Source: an uncultured Lachnospiraceae bacterium (lineage in GTDB: Bacteria; Bacillota; Clostridia; Lachnospirales; Lachnospiraceae). Taken from it: a stretch of DNA of 34,487 bases. The DNA is taken from the NCBI GenBank assembly GCA_900314445.1, contig OMVA01000001.1:1-34487 (forward strand), written 5' to 3'. The position numbers and the translations under genes were made by a program. Below are positions 1 through 7,559 of this stretch, piece by piece (positions within the stretch are counted from its first letter, which is position 1; every line of letters begins with the position of its first letter). Below the pieces are notes generated by a model. The model was not told the DNA's origin and searched no databases. It saw nothing but the letters and a program-made list of their open reading frames with translations.

Positions 1-1201
1 ACATGTTTTCCAATAACGATTTTTTGATGCACTTTAATTTCTCCAACTTACGCTGTTGAAGGGTGATAAGGTGGTCAAGGTTGGAAAAGTATTCTCCAAT
101 TTTGTCCTGTTCTTGCTTAGTAGGAAACATAAAAGTAAGATTTCCAAGCATCTTTCCAGATACCTCAGCAAAGGTTGAACCAGATGCTACTCGCTCAGCT
201 TCTTCTTTTATAAATTCACTCATAGAGAAAACAAAATAAGGGTTAGTTTCATCATTCAATACCATAGATTGAAACCCTTGATTTGTTGCTCCCGAGCGGC
301 GTAAAATCGCTGTTTTCCCTATCCCGGCTCTGCTTGTAAAAAGCACTGTTTTATCAGCTGGTAAAATCTTCGCTGAACTCTTTTCTAATCCTAATTTTGT
401 AATCTTTCTTTCGCTACCGTCTACATATATTTGGTCGTTAATTTCTGCCGGAGCATACCAATCAATATCTCCATCCCAATACTCTGAAACATTTGTACTT
501 GGTGTCCCTCCTCCGACAATCTCTGCTACCTCTGACAACTTACGCTGTTCCCAAGCGTCAGAAAATCCCTTAAAGCGGATTTCCGGAACATTTGAGCCAT
601 TTTTCGGAAACATTTTTTCAAGCATGGACTTTTTTACATTGGTCAATTTGTCATACTTACGCTGATGAAGGGTGATAAGGTTGTCGAGTCCTTGAAAAAA
701 AGCCCCAATTTTCTGCTGTTCAGGATAAGACGGCACCAAGAATGTTTCCTGCAAAAAATCGTTTGCTACAAGGTTCGTCATCATTGTTGACGCTTTTGTA
801 CTTCTCAAAAGTATGCCACCCATAAGTCGTTCATTGTTGATAGCGTACTTCCAAAACTGCAAATCATAAGGCTTCATTATTGGCTTGAATACATCAAAAA
901 CGTGTGAAACTATGCCGTTTCCGATAGTATTCTCAACAAAGCGACCGTGAGCATAGTTTTTGCTTTTATTTCCCTCAAAAGCAATATCGCCAAGCTCAAA
1001 AATATTATATGTGAGCAAGTATCTTTCATCCGTGATATATGAATCTGGTTTGAAGTACATATTGGCAACCGAAATAATGTCATATTTTCCGTAGGTCAAG
1101 TCATTCTTTCTACTTGCCTTTTCGTATAATTCTGACAACTTACGCTGTTCCCAAGAAGAAGTATACTCTTTAAATCTAATCTTAGGTGTTTTGTCCACCA
1201 T
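1..1201 (-). CDS. hsdS: Type I restriction-modification specificity subunit HsdS (3' end beyond window)
   Basis: The frame reads 400 codons from the ATG at 1201 without a stop and leaves the window, so it is partial but close to full length. HsdS chooses the DNA target of the type I methylase/restriction complex through two target recognition domains (TRDs). Each TRD here opens with an IRFK(G/E)-type stretch followed by WEQRKLSE, and ends with a coiled-coil spacer carrying LITLHQRK (first) or LITLQQRK (second). This two-half layout is typical of HsdS. The start overlaps the hsdM stop as TAATG, indicating translational coupling. The repeated boundary segments are identical over 25 bp at DNA level, so TRD exchange by recombination is plausible. 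The recognition sequence cannot be predicted. Confidence 0.9.
   Translation of the reverse strand, partial: MVDKTPKIRFKEYTSSWEQRKLSELYEKASRKNDLTYGKYDIISVANMYFKPDSYITDERYLLTYNIFELGDIAFEGNKSKNYAHGRFVENTIGNGIVSHVFDVFKPIMKPYDLQFWKYAINNERLMGGILLRSTKASTMMTNLVANDFLQETFLVPSYPEQQKIGAFFQGLDNLITLHQRKYDKLTNVKKSMLEKMFPKNGSNVPEIRFKGFSDAWEQRKLSEVAEIVGGGTPSTNVSEYWDGDIDWYAPAEINDQIYVDGSERKITKLGLEKSSAKILPADKTVLFTSRAGIGKTAILRRSGATNQGFQSMVLNDETNPYFVFSMSEFIKEEAERVASGSTFAEVSGKMLGNLTFMFPTKQEQDKIGEYFSNLDHLITLQQRKLEKLKCIKKSLLENM
531..555. repeat. 25-bp direct repeat, copy 1, second-TRD boundary of hsdS
   Basis: Identical over 25 bp to 1131-1155, exactly 600 bp (200 codons) away. It encodes the WEQRKLSE block that opens the second TRD. 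Confidence 0.9.
1131..1155. repeat. 25-bp direct repeat, copy 2, first-TRD boundary of hsdS
   Basis: Perfect partner of 531-555, encoding the WEQRKLSE block near the N-terminus of HsdS. A weaker repeat pair (about 46-80 and 655-689, offset 609 bp) encodes the LITL(H/Q)QRK spacer. Confidence 0.9.
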
Positions 1202-3780
1202 TACTGCTCACCTCTCAGTAATTTCTGAAACTCGTTTATACCAGCAATGTCATATTCCGAACCAACCAAATCTGACATCATGTCGGCCAAAGAGTTTTGT
1301 GTCTTTTGGATTTCTTCTTCTATACCCTGATATGTATCTGTATACTTCTTTGTTAAGGTTTCAATTTCTTTTTCAAGTTCATTTAATAGATCTGTTACTA
1401 GACCGTTGATTCCTTCAGAAATTGGCAAAATCCATTTGCTTTGAAGAAGTAATGAAATATCTACATCACATAATTTTTCGATTGTTGCTTTTGTGTGCTC
1501 ATGCAATTCAATTTCTTTTGTTTTTACATCTGATTTTAACTGCTTTTCAGACTTGCTAATTTCTTCTACCTTAATAAGTTTCTCAATTACTTCTGCATAC
1601 TCAGATGAATTTTCTTTCTTCAGTTTTTTTCTTACAACACTGACGTTTTTGAGAACAAATTCAGTATTATCTTCGTTTAATGCATCACTGACAATTTCCT
1701 TTTCATCATCTGACATTTCTTCAAGCACAGACTCATATTCACCTGGTATCTCTGCCAACTGATTATGCATTCCTGATATTTCTGCCAGTTCATCCTTTAA
1801 TAATGTCTTCTGAACTAAATCAAATGGAAGGATATGTCCTTTCCAACCTTCCTGAACTTCAATGTCTTTTCCATTCTTCTTTTTAACGACCATATTAGGA
1901 TCAACTTGACGAATTGCATTCAAACCTTCGTTTTGAATCAATTCAAGATCTCCTGAAATTTCCGCATTTTGAGAAGCATAGATTTCATATGCCGCATATT
2001 TATCAACCAAGGAAATCTGACCAAAGCGCCCAAAAATATCATTTGTAATCTGTTCTTCTACTTTAGATATTGATACATTTTCTGCATCTTTGATAAGTAA
2101 TTCTGTTAACGTTTCAACAAAGTCATTGAATGCTGATTTGTAATTCTCAAGGTATGCAACTACATCGTTATTTGTAGATATTGTCTCCTTTATATTATTA
2201 ACTTTTACTTGAGCGTAATGTCCATCAGAGGAGAAGAGTTCATTCTTTAATGATGGGAACGCATGCCAATATTTATTCAGCTTACTGAGTTCAGTCTCTG
2301 GAATTCCACCAAACATTGATGCATAAATATCCCAACTCTCAGCTTCTTCTGATGAATCTACATATCTTGGAATATTTAAGTTGTAGTCATTTGCTCGAAT
2401 TTCTTCTCTTGTGATTTTTCTTGAGAACTTTTCAATATCCTGGCGTTTAGTTACTACGTCTACAATTTTTCGAATATCGCATGCTCTGAGTTTGTTATTT
2501 TTGCCTTCTTTTTCAAATCCTTTAGAGGCATCAACGATTAGGATATCTGTATTCTCACGCTTCTGACGAAGTACCATAACGATTGTTGGAATTCCTGTTC
2601 CGTAGAAGATATTAGCTGGAAGTCCTATGATGGCATCGATATTATTCTGTTCAATTAAGTTCTTTCGGATTTCTCTTTCTTCCCCACCTCTGAAAAGAAC
2701 ACCATGTGGAAGAACGATTGTCATCATTCCGTCTGGCTTCAGATGGTATAAGTCATGGAGTAAGAAAGCATAATCAGCCTTTGATTTTGGAGCCAAACCA
2801 TAACGAGCATAACGAGGATCTGCTTCTCTATCCGTTGGATCCCAGTTCTGTGAATAAGGTGGATTTGATACGACCGCATCAACATAAAGAGGTTCGTATG
2901 TTGCAGCTGGATCTGTATCATCAAAGTAAGGCCAGTCTTCTTCCAAAGTATCACCGTTACGAGTAACAATATTGTCTGGAAGAATGCCTCTCATAATCAG
3001 ATTCATACGTGTAAGGTTGTAAGTATTAGCCTTAAGTTCCTGGGCATAATATCTGATTCTGTTTGGATCATCCATGTACTTAGATATTGCATGACCAATA
3101 TTAATAAGCAATGAACCTGAACCTGATGTTGGATCGTAGATTTTTATTTCACTATGTCCCTTTAAGTGATCTGCGATGATTTCAGACATCAAAAGGGATA
3201 CTTCGTGAGGTGTATAGAATTCGCCTGCCTTCTTACCTGCGTTTGCTGCGAACATACTGATCAGATATTCATAGATAAATCCAAGAACGTCATAATCCTG
3301 TCTTCCATCCATTGGAATCTCATTTATCAGGTGGATTAAGTCACTTACAGCTTTCGTCTGTGACTTCGCATTTTCACCGAGTTTGCTTAATCCTGTTTCA
3401 AGTGTATTAAAGATACCCTCGAATACTTTCTTATGTGATGGGGAGATTAATCTTGAGAAAGCTGATAATGCTGTACTTACATTATCAATACTGAAGTCGG
3501 ATCCCATTCCGATCCATGTGGAGAAAAGGTCCTTATAAGCAATAAAGTAACCATTGCTCTTTTGAACGTTAGCGACTGTATCCTGATCGTCTTCATTAAC
3601 GTAATTCTTAATATCGTCAGGAGTATAATCATTAGCTGCAAGCCAACGCTCTTCCTTCTCTGAAAGGTACTTATAGAAAATAAAGCCAAGAATATAATCC
3701 TTATATTCATTAGCCTCAATTTTTGATCTCATTTTGTTTGCAGATTCCCAAATTTTTGCTGCAAGTTGCTGCTTGTTCAT
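1201..3780 (-). CDS. hsdM: Type I restriction-modification methyltransferase subunit HsdM with long C-terminal extension
   Basis: This is the N6-adenine methyltransferase subunit of a type I R-M complex, methylating the site chosen by HsdS. An HsdM N-terminal helical domain (about residues 1-150) is followed by the methylase core. The SAM-binding motif DPTSGSGS lies at about 216-223 and the catalytic NPPY at 306-309. At 859 aa it is much longer than the usual 500 or so. Residues beyond about 500 are Glu/Lys-rich and look coiled-coil, of unknown role. The start is supported by an AGAGG site. A TATAAT lies about 43 nt upstream. The stop overlaps the hsdS ATG. No hsdR is visible; it could lie to the left, or this could be a solitary methylase. 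Confidence 0.95.
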   Translation of the reverse strand: MNKQQLAAKIWESANKMRSKIEANEYKDYILGFIFYKYLSEKEERWLAANDYTPDDIKNYVNEDDQDTVANVQKSNGYFIAYKDLFSTWIGMGSDFSIDNVSTALSAFSRLISPSHKKVFEGIFNTLETGLSKLGENAKSQTKAVSDLIHLINEIPMDGRQDYDVLGFIYEYLISMFAANAGKKAGEFYTPHEVSLLMSEIIADHLKGHSEIKIYDPTSGSGSLLINIGHAISKYMDDPNRIRYYAQELKANTYNLTRMNLIMRGILPDNIVTRNGDTLEEDWPYFDDTDPAATYEPLYVDAVVSNPPYSQNWDPTDREADPRYARYGLAPKSKADYAFLLHDLYHLKPDGMMTIVLPHGVLFRGGEEREIRKNLIEQNNIDAIIGLPANIFYGTGIPTIVMVLRQKRENTDILIVDASKGFEKEGKNNKLRACDIRKIVDVVTKRQDIEKFSRKITREEIRANDYNLNIPRYVDSSEEAESWDIYASMFGGIPETELSKLNKYWHAFPSLKNELFSSDGHYAQVKVNNIKETISTNNDVVAYLENYKSAFNDFVETLTELLIKDAENVSISKVEEQITNDIFGRFGQISLVDKYAAYEIYASQNAEISGDLELIQNEGLNAIRQVDPNMVVKKKNGKDIEVQEGWKGHILPFDLVQKTLLKDELAEISGMHNQLAEIPGEYESVLEEMSDDEKEIVSDALNEDNTEFVLKNVSVVRKKLKKENSSEYAEVIEKLIKVEEISKSEKQLKSDVKTKEIELHEHTKATIEKLCDVDISLLLQSKWILPISEGINGLVTDLLNELEKEIETLTKKYTDTYQGIEEEIQKTQNSLADMMSDLVGSEYDIAGINEFQKLLRGEQ

Positions 3781-3822
3781 TACTATTCCTCTCTAGTAAA
3801 TTGAAGATTTCACACTTCTTCT

Positions 3823-3828
3823 ATTATA
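3823..3828 (-). promoter_or_regulatory. Predicted -10 box of the hsdMS promoter
   Basis: Perfect TATAAT on the minus strand about 43 nt upstream of the hsdM ATG. No good -35 hexamer is found at 17 bp, so the promoter call rests on the -10 box and position. Confidence 0.45.
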
Positions 3829-3880
3829 ACAATTATTCGATGTTTTGAGTGAATATGATGAGTAATAATTTGAATTTAGC

Positions 3881-3923
3881 ATTTCACCTCCCATTTTCCG
3901 CCACTTACCGTCTCTCGCGAGAC
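3881..3923 (+). promoter_or_regulatory. Possible LytTR operator region upstream of the LytTR gene
   Basis: Two ACC-ending half-sites (ATTTCACC at 3881-3888, CACTTACC at 3902-3909) are spaced 21 bp, about two helical turns, as expected for paired LytTR sites. A small inverted repeat (GTCTC/GAGAC, 3910-3923) follows. Similarity between the half-sites is modest, so autoregulation is inferred from spacing and position only. Confidence 0.25.
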
Positions 3924-3992
3924 AAACATGGAATCTTGTAATATCATCAAATCATCGAAAGGATACCTTTCTTGAGAAGAGGAGGAACGTTA

Positions 3993-4430
3993 ATGAAGGT
4001 TACAGTTAATATTTCACCGGAGTTTCGGGAGCCTTATGCGGTGATTCATACGGATCGGGTGACGGAGGAGATTCAGCGGGTGATTGATTTTTGCTCGGTA
4101 AGTGATGCTCCGATTACTGCTCTGCAAAATGAGGAGGATATTGTTGTTCTGCGGCCTAAGGAAATTTATATGGTCCGGGTGGAGAACGGCGACACTGTGA
4201 TTTATGGTGAAAAAAAGAAATATCGTTCGCGGAAAAGACTTTATGAGCTGGGGGACCAGCTGGGAAACCAGTTTATGCAAATTTCGAAGTCCACGCTTGT
4301 GAATCTAGCCTATATGGACTGCATTGAGTCAGGCTTTAGCGGAACTCTGCGACTCTTGCTTCGCAATGGGTGCAGTGATTATGTGTCCAGGAAGTATCTG
4401 CCTGCTTTTAAGAAATATCTCGGATTATAG
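3993..4430 (+). CDS. LytTR-family DNA-binding transcriptional regulator
   Basis: A 145-aa protein whose C-terminal two thirds is a LytTR DNA-binding domain, ending in the characteristic SRKYLPAFKKYL. No receiver domain is present, so it is the small stand-alone type rather than a two-component response regulator. The ATG at 3993 is preferred to an in-frame TTG at 3972 because AGGAGG lies just before it. It is followed 10 nt later by a DUF3021 membrane protein. LytTR/DUF3021 pairs are common in Firmicutes, where the membrane partner is thought to control the regulator. This pair is the only plus-strand transcription unit seen. Confidence 0.92.
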   Translation: MKVTVNISPEFREPYAVIHTDRVTEEIQRVIDFCSVSDAPITALQNEEDIVVLRPKEIYMVRVENGDTVIYGEKKKYRSRKRLYELGDQLGNQFMQISKSTLVNLAYMDCIESGFSGTLRLLLRNGCSDYVSRKYLPAFKKYLGL

Positions 4431-4440
4431 GAGGTTTATT

Positions 4441-4875
4441 ATGAAGAATATAGTAAAGGAACTTTTGAAGAGTTCTGTCATTAGTATTGGGATGTCGCTG
4501 ACTATTTTTTGTATCATCTGCGTGGGATTTGATATTGGATTCCATGGTAATTTCAGTCTTGTTGGTTACCAGATGACGAAGATGATTGTGGGATGTGTGC
4601 TTGTTGGACTTGGCTTTGGTCTTCCGACTATCGTTTATCAGAATGATTCTATTCCTATGCCTGTCAGGGTGATTATCCATATGGGTATTGGTTGTGCGAT
4701 CTATACGGCTGTTGCTTTTGCGGTTGGATGGATTGGTGGAGCTGCGTCGATTGGTCAGGGACTGATCATCGGGGCAATTATGTTGGGAATTGCTTTCCTG
4801 ATTTGGTACTGCTTCATGCGATTCTACAGGGCGGAAGCTAGGAAGATGAATGAGAGGATTCAGGAGATGAAGTAA
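4441..4875 (+). CDS. DUF3021 family four-helix membrane protein
   Basis: A 144-aa protein with about four hydrophobic membrane segments (roughly residues 12-32, 43-66, 74-98 and 104-126) and a charged C-terminal tail ending RKMNERIQEMK. Size, topology and position directly behind a LytTR gene match DUF3021. An AGGAGG overlaps the end of the LytTR gene, so the two are co-translated. Family members are often regulators or partners of the LytTR protein in stress-responsive autoregulated operons; the signal here is unknown. A strong terminator follows. Confidence 0.85.
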   Translation: MKNIVKELLKSSVISIGMSLTIFCIICVGFDIGFHGNFSLVGYQMTKMIVGCVLVGLGFGLPTIVYQNDSIPMPVRVIIHMGIGCAIYTAVAFAVGWIGGAASIGQGLIIGAIMLGIAFLIWYCFMRFYRAEARKMNERIQEMK

Positions 4876-4885
4876 ATATTACGCG

Positions 4886-4930
4886 AAATGCCTCCAGAAG
4901 TGGTCGAACTGATACTTTTGGAGGCATTTT
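4886..4930 (+). terminator. Rho-independent terminator after DUF3021
   Basis: A 15-bp stem (AAATGCCTCCAGAAG with CTTTTGGAGGCATTT, one G-U pair) is followed by a T-run, 10 nt after the DUF3021 stop. Confidence 0.85.
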
Positions 4931-4963
4931 CTTACTTTCGACGTCATATAGAGGGATTTCGTT

Positions 4964-5076
4964 TCATACTGAGTTATTATTCTCCCCACACCACTCTGCA
5001 ATTTCTTTGATTAAGTCCATTGGAATTCCATCTTTGTATGGGAACTGGATAGCGTCCTTGCTGTACTTGTAGCTTT
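4964..5076 (-). pseudogene. C-terminal remnant of a DUF1801 (YdhG/iron-chaperone-like) protein
   Basis: The frame ends YKYSKDAIQFPYKDG followed by IPMDLIKEIAEWC, which resembles the C-terminus of DUF1801 proteins (YK-S-G-IQFP-P-P--LI--I). The preceding 200 bp, though open to about 5296, shows no DUF1801 similarity. A separate short frame there (MARDISGMRYCKLNPN..., with a reasonable ribosome site, starting near 5141) breaks off. I read this as decayed or rearranged sequence, not a working gene. Confidence 0.5.
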
Positions 5077-5251
5077 TCCTGTGATGAGGGCGCGGTTTGG
5101 ATTGAGTTTGCAGTAGCGCATGCCGCTGATATCTCTTGCCATATAATATGTTCCTTTCTTCTGTCTCTTGCATAATAGAATCTATCATCTGGTTGCAAAA
5201 GCATTCTCCTGCATTTTTATTTCTACACTCCCAATGCAGTTTGCGCGTATT

Positions 5252-5320
5252 AAAAAATCGCCAATCCCATTTGTAGAAGGCACAGAAAATGCGCACATCT
5301 CATTTGCCGGGACTGGCGAT
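5252..5320 (-). terminator. Predicted terminator downstream of the first cytidylate-kinase-like gene
   Basis: ATCGCCAATCCC (5257-5268) pairs with GGGACTGGCGAT (5309-5320) with one mismatch. On the minus strand the stem ends in a run of six T, 13 nt after the gene stop. The loop of about 40 nt is long and contains a dispersed CATTTGCC element. Confidence 0.55.
5291..5308. repeat. Dispersed CATTTGCC element, copy R1
   Basis: Plus-strand GCGCACATCTCATTTGCC, downstream of the kinase-like gene and inside the loop of its terminator. Confidence 0.5.
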
Positions 5321-5332
5321 ATTATTATTGTA

Positions 5333-5938
5333 TTAAGCGTCGAACTTCTCAATTCGTGAGTATATGTACTGCACCAGGATGTTGATGGTTGGTTCTACAC
5401 CGACTGGTGATGAGTTGATGCAGAGATCGTATGTGCGGGAGTCACCCCATTTACCAGAGCAACGGGAATTGTGATATTCCTTACGCTGTCTGTCGTGGCG
5501 AGTCATCTTGTCGAAGGCTTCGTCGCGATCCAGGTTATACTTGCCCATAACACGTGCAATCTTCTCTTCCTTGTCACCGCGGACAAAGATGGATACGTGA
5601 TTGTTGCTTTCCTTGAAGATTTCTTCCCCGCAACGGCCGATGAGGACGAAAGACTCGCCTGCGTCTGCCTTCTCGCGGATGAACTTGCTCTGCAGCTCGA
5701 AGACGATGTCGGCTGGTGAGTTGGAATAGCCGCGAACAGTTCTTGAGAAGAATGGTGTACGAACTTTCTCGTCGTACTTTTCCAGTTCCTTCTCATCAAG
5801 GTTCATTGCCTTGGACATTTCCTCAACGATTGTACGGTCATAGAATTTTACACCGAGACGTTTTGCCAGTTCTTCGCCGATTTCATGGCCGGCAGAACCG
5901 AACTCACGTCCGATGGTTACGATTACCTGCTTATCCAT
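5333..5938 (-). CDS. Cytidylate-kinase-like family protein (copy 1)
   Basis: A 201-aa P-loop-fold protein beginning VIVTIGREFGSAGHEIGEEL, typical of the cytidylate kinase-like family (PF13189). The GREFGSAG stretch takes the place of a classical Walker A. It continues with KFYDR, a conserved FVLIGRCGEEIF block and a lid-like basic stretch (MTRHDRQRKEYHNS). It is not the housekeeping Cmk; the substrate of this family is unclear. A good AAGGGGG site precedes the ATG. It begins 15 nt after the stop of a transporter remnant, so it was probably the distal gene of a transporter operon. A paralogue at 16628-17227 follows a TRAP transporter. Confidence 0.85.
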   Translation of the reverse strand: MDKQVIVTIGREFGSAGHEIGEELAKRLGVKFYDRTIVEEMSKAMNLDEKELEKYDEKVRTPFFSRTVRGYSNSPADIVFELQSKFIREKADAGESFVLIGRCGEEIFKESNNHVSIFVRGDKEEKIARVMGKYNLDRDEAFDKMTRHDRQRKEYHNSRCSGKWGDSRTYDLCINSSPVGVEPTINILVQYIYSRIEKFDA

Positions 5939-5953
5939 ATATGTGCCCCCTTC

Positions 5954-6196
5954 TTAACAATATCTCAAATAAATAATGAGCATTGACATTACTACTACAA
6001 TAATAGTCGCAGGGACGGCTGTTTTGCAATACTTTCCCCAACCAATTGGATAACCATTACGTCCAGCAACGGCTGTACCAACTACGTTTGCTGAAGCTCC
6101 GTAAATTCCTATAGATAATAGGAAATTATTACGCATTTTTGTTCGATTTGCGGGGTTGATTTTTTTGGGGGAAGTGTTAGCAAGGAGAAACTGCAA
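5954..6196 (-). pseudogene. C-terminal remnant of an SLC13/CitMHS-type ion transporter
   Basis: An 80-codon frame contains YGASANVVGTAVAGRNGYP, then WGKYCKTAVPATIIVVV and a last hydrophobic helix ending LIIYLRYC. The GASANVVG...GYPI...K pattern is the conserved C-terminal region of citrate/dicarboxylate/arsenite-type transporters of the ion transporter superfamily. The rest (normally 400 aa or more) is missing, and the first 25 or so codons do not fit the family, so this is a deletion remnant. It sits between the HAD-ACT terminator and the kinase-like gene, whose original promoter was probably lost with it. Confidence 0.6.
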
Positions 6197-6200
6197 GCAT

Positions 6201-6236
6201 AAAAAAGCCGGCGCAAGTTGTACCTTTGCGCTGGCT
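6201..6236 (-). terminator. Rho-independent terminator after the HAD-ACT gene
   Basis: On the minus strand GCCAGCGCAA pairs with TTGCGCCGGC (one G-U) and ends in TTTTTT, a few nt after the stop at 6242. Confidence 0.9.
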
Positions 6237-6241
6237 GATAA

Positions 6242-7150
6242 TTAATCTATATATCCGAATTTTGTAAGGATAGTCTTGGCATTCTCAAACTGCTCTTCTT
6301 TTACTAAAATATAGTCTGTGTCAACGGTGGAAACAGCAAAGATTCCAATACGGAATTTTGCAAGAAGTCCTGTGATCTGAGAAAGGATTCCTACTAAGGA
6401 GAAATCAAGCTGGCCTTTGATTTTAAAGGCTTTCCAACCATCTTCACGGGCGATGACTTTTTCTGGGTCAAGTTTCCGCACTTCTTCTGTTTTGTATACC
6501 AGGGAGAATTCATCTCTAGTGCGAGCGACGAAATAGAATTCTGTGTTATGGTCAAATTCCGTTTGGTCCTTAACCTTGCAAACTGATAAATCATAAGGCA
6601 GAATATCCAATTTAATTTCTGGCTTGGAAGAAGCACCTTCTAATTCTTTACGGAATTCTTCCAGGCTTGTGAAAATTTCATCCGCCAGAATCTGGGCTTC
6701 AATTGGAATGGTATCCGACTTGGATTCCTCCAGAATAAGGGCGGTGTGACATCCAGCATCATGAGCAAGACGAAGTCCTTTTTCTGTACCGACTATGGCA
6801 TAGGCTTCGATTGCTTCTGCCAGGGCAAAGGCCTCATCTTCATTTGCCCCCTTGTTGAGGAAGCCAACTTCTGACAATTCCTCTCTGGCTGTGTAGTATG
6901 GATTCTTATCATCCAAATTCAGTTCTTCCTTGCAGATCCCCTGGTCAAAGTAGTCACCAACTCCGCTAACTTTTAAGATGGAGACTACGTCCTTGCTTGG
7001 AAGCTCCGAAACAAATCCTGCTCCATATTCACGGAAGCGCATCCACAGAAGAAGCTCTTTTCCGCCCTCTGCAAGCTTCCCCTGCTTGTCAAAAAGACTG
7101 GCTTCTAGTTCAAATATTAGATTGGTTATTTCAATTACTTTCTTACTCAT
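6242..7150 (-). CDS. Degenerate HAD-like domain fused to a CASTOR-type ACT domain
   Basis: A 302-aa protein with two parts. Residues 1-160 follow the beta-phosphoglucomutase-like HAD pattern (FELEASLFD at 13-21, FVSELPS, VGTEKGLRLAHDAG). The catalytic DxD is replaced by ELE (E14, E16), so phosphatase activity is doubtful. Residues from about 185 to the end match the ACT_7/CASTOR family: YDLSVCKV, FYFVARTRDEFSLV, then FKIKGQLDFSLVGILSQITG and AVSTVDTDYILVKEE. Such ACT domains bind amino acids or other small ligands. The ATG has a GAGG site. The protein is probably a ligand sensor or has a non-catalytic role; no partner is evident. The next gene upstream is 410 bp away and a strong terminator follows. 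Confidence 0.75.
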   Translation of the reverse strand: MSKKVIEITNLIFELEASLFDKQGKLAEGGKELLLWMRFREYGAGFVSELPSKDVVSILKVSGVGDYFDQGICKEELNLDDKNPYYTAREELSEVGFLNKGANEDEAFALAEAIEAYAIVGTEKGLRLAHDAGCHTALILEESKSDTIPIEAQILADEIFTSLEEFRKELEGASSKPEIKLDILPYDLSVCKVKDQTEFDHNTEFYFVARTRDEFSLVYKTEEVRKLDPEKVIAREDGWKAFKIKGQLDFSLVGILSQITGLLAKFRIGIFAVSTVDTDYILVKEEQFENAKTILTKFGYID

Positions 7151-7170
7151 ATTGGCCTCATAAATCTCCT

Positions 7171-7185
7171 GCGCATCTCATTTGC
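7171..7185. repeat. Dispersed CATTTGC element, copy R2
   Basis: Plus-strand GCGCATCTCATTTGC, 21-35 bp upstream of the HAD-ACT start codon. Confidence 0.5.
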
Positions 7186-7250
7186 ATGTCTATTTTTCCT
7201 GGAAGAACTCAATTTCTTCTCCCATTGCATTTATTTTTCTTCTACTTATT

Positions 7251-7361
7251 CTATAAATTTTTATATCCAGCTGACTTTAGTATTTTTTCTTTTATGGATT
7301 TCGTTTCTGCAAACCCTCTATCACTTAATTCATCTGCTGAATTAAAGCCGTACAGAATTTT
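7251..7361 (-). pseudogene. Possible protein-coding remnant in the 7151-7559 gap
   Basis: Within the 409-bp gap, 36 consecutive minus-strand codons between two stops read KILYGFNSADELSDRGFAET and then KSIKEKILKSAGYKNL. The composition is protein-like but there is no start codon or ribosome site, and I do not recognise a family. It may be the tail of a decayed gene or chance. Confidence 0.25.
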
Positions 7362-7433
7362 CTAGTCTCTACAACTAGGTTTATTCGTACGGCTAAATTT
7401 CATATGTATTCTATTAGTTTTAGTAGTACGGCT
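7346..7433. repeat. Three-copy GTACGGCT inverted/direct repeat
   Basis: AGCCGTAC at 7346-7353 can pair with GTACGGCT at either 7387-7394 or 7426-7433. A nested CTAG/CTAG stem (7362-7365, 7375-7378) lies in the first loop. A minus-strand TATAAT lies at 7476-7481, so these repeats could be in a leader of about 320 nt of the HAD-ACT gene. An ACCTTTAAAGGT palindrome (near 7460-7471) is also in this gap. Confidence 0.4.
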
Positions 7434-7559
7434 AAGTCAAGGTAATAAAAGTTTAGTTTACCTTTAAAGGTTGGTATTATAGCCCTGATTCCAATCGTCT
7501 GGGATGACTAATATTTTCGTTGGCAACCTATAGTTGAATCATCTTCTCTTTCGTTTTAT

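Noticed and set aside
5333..5938. Housekeeping cytidylate kinase (cmk)
   Set aside because: The protein lacks the classical GPxGxGK[ST] Walker A and belongs to the separate cytidylate-kinase-like family, so no cmk symbol was given.
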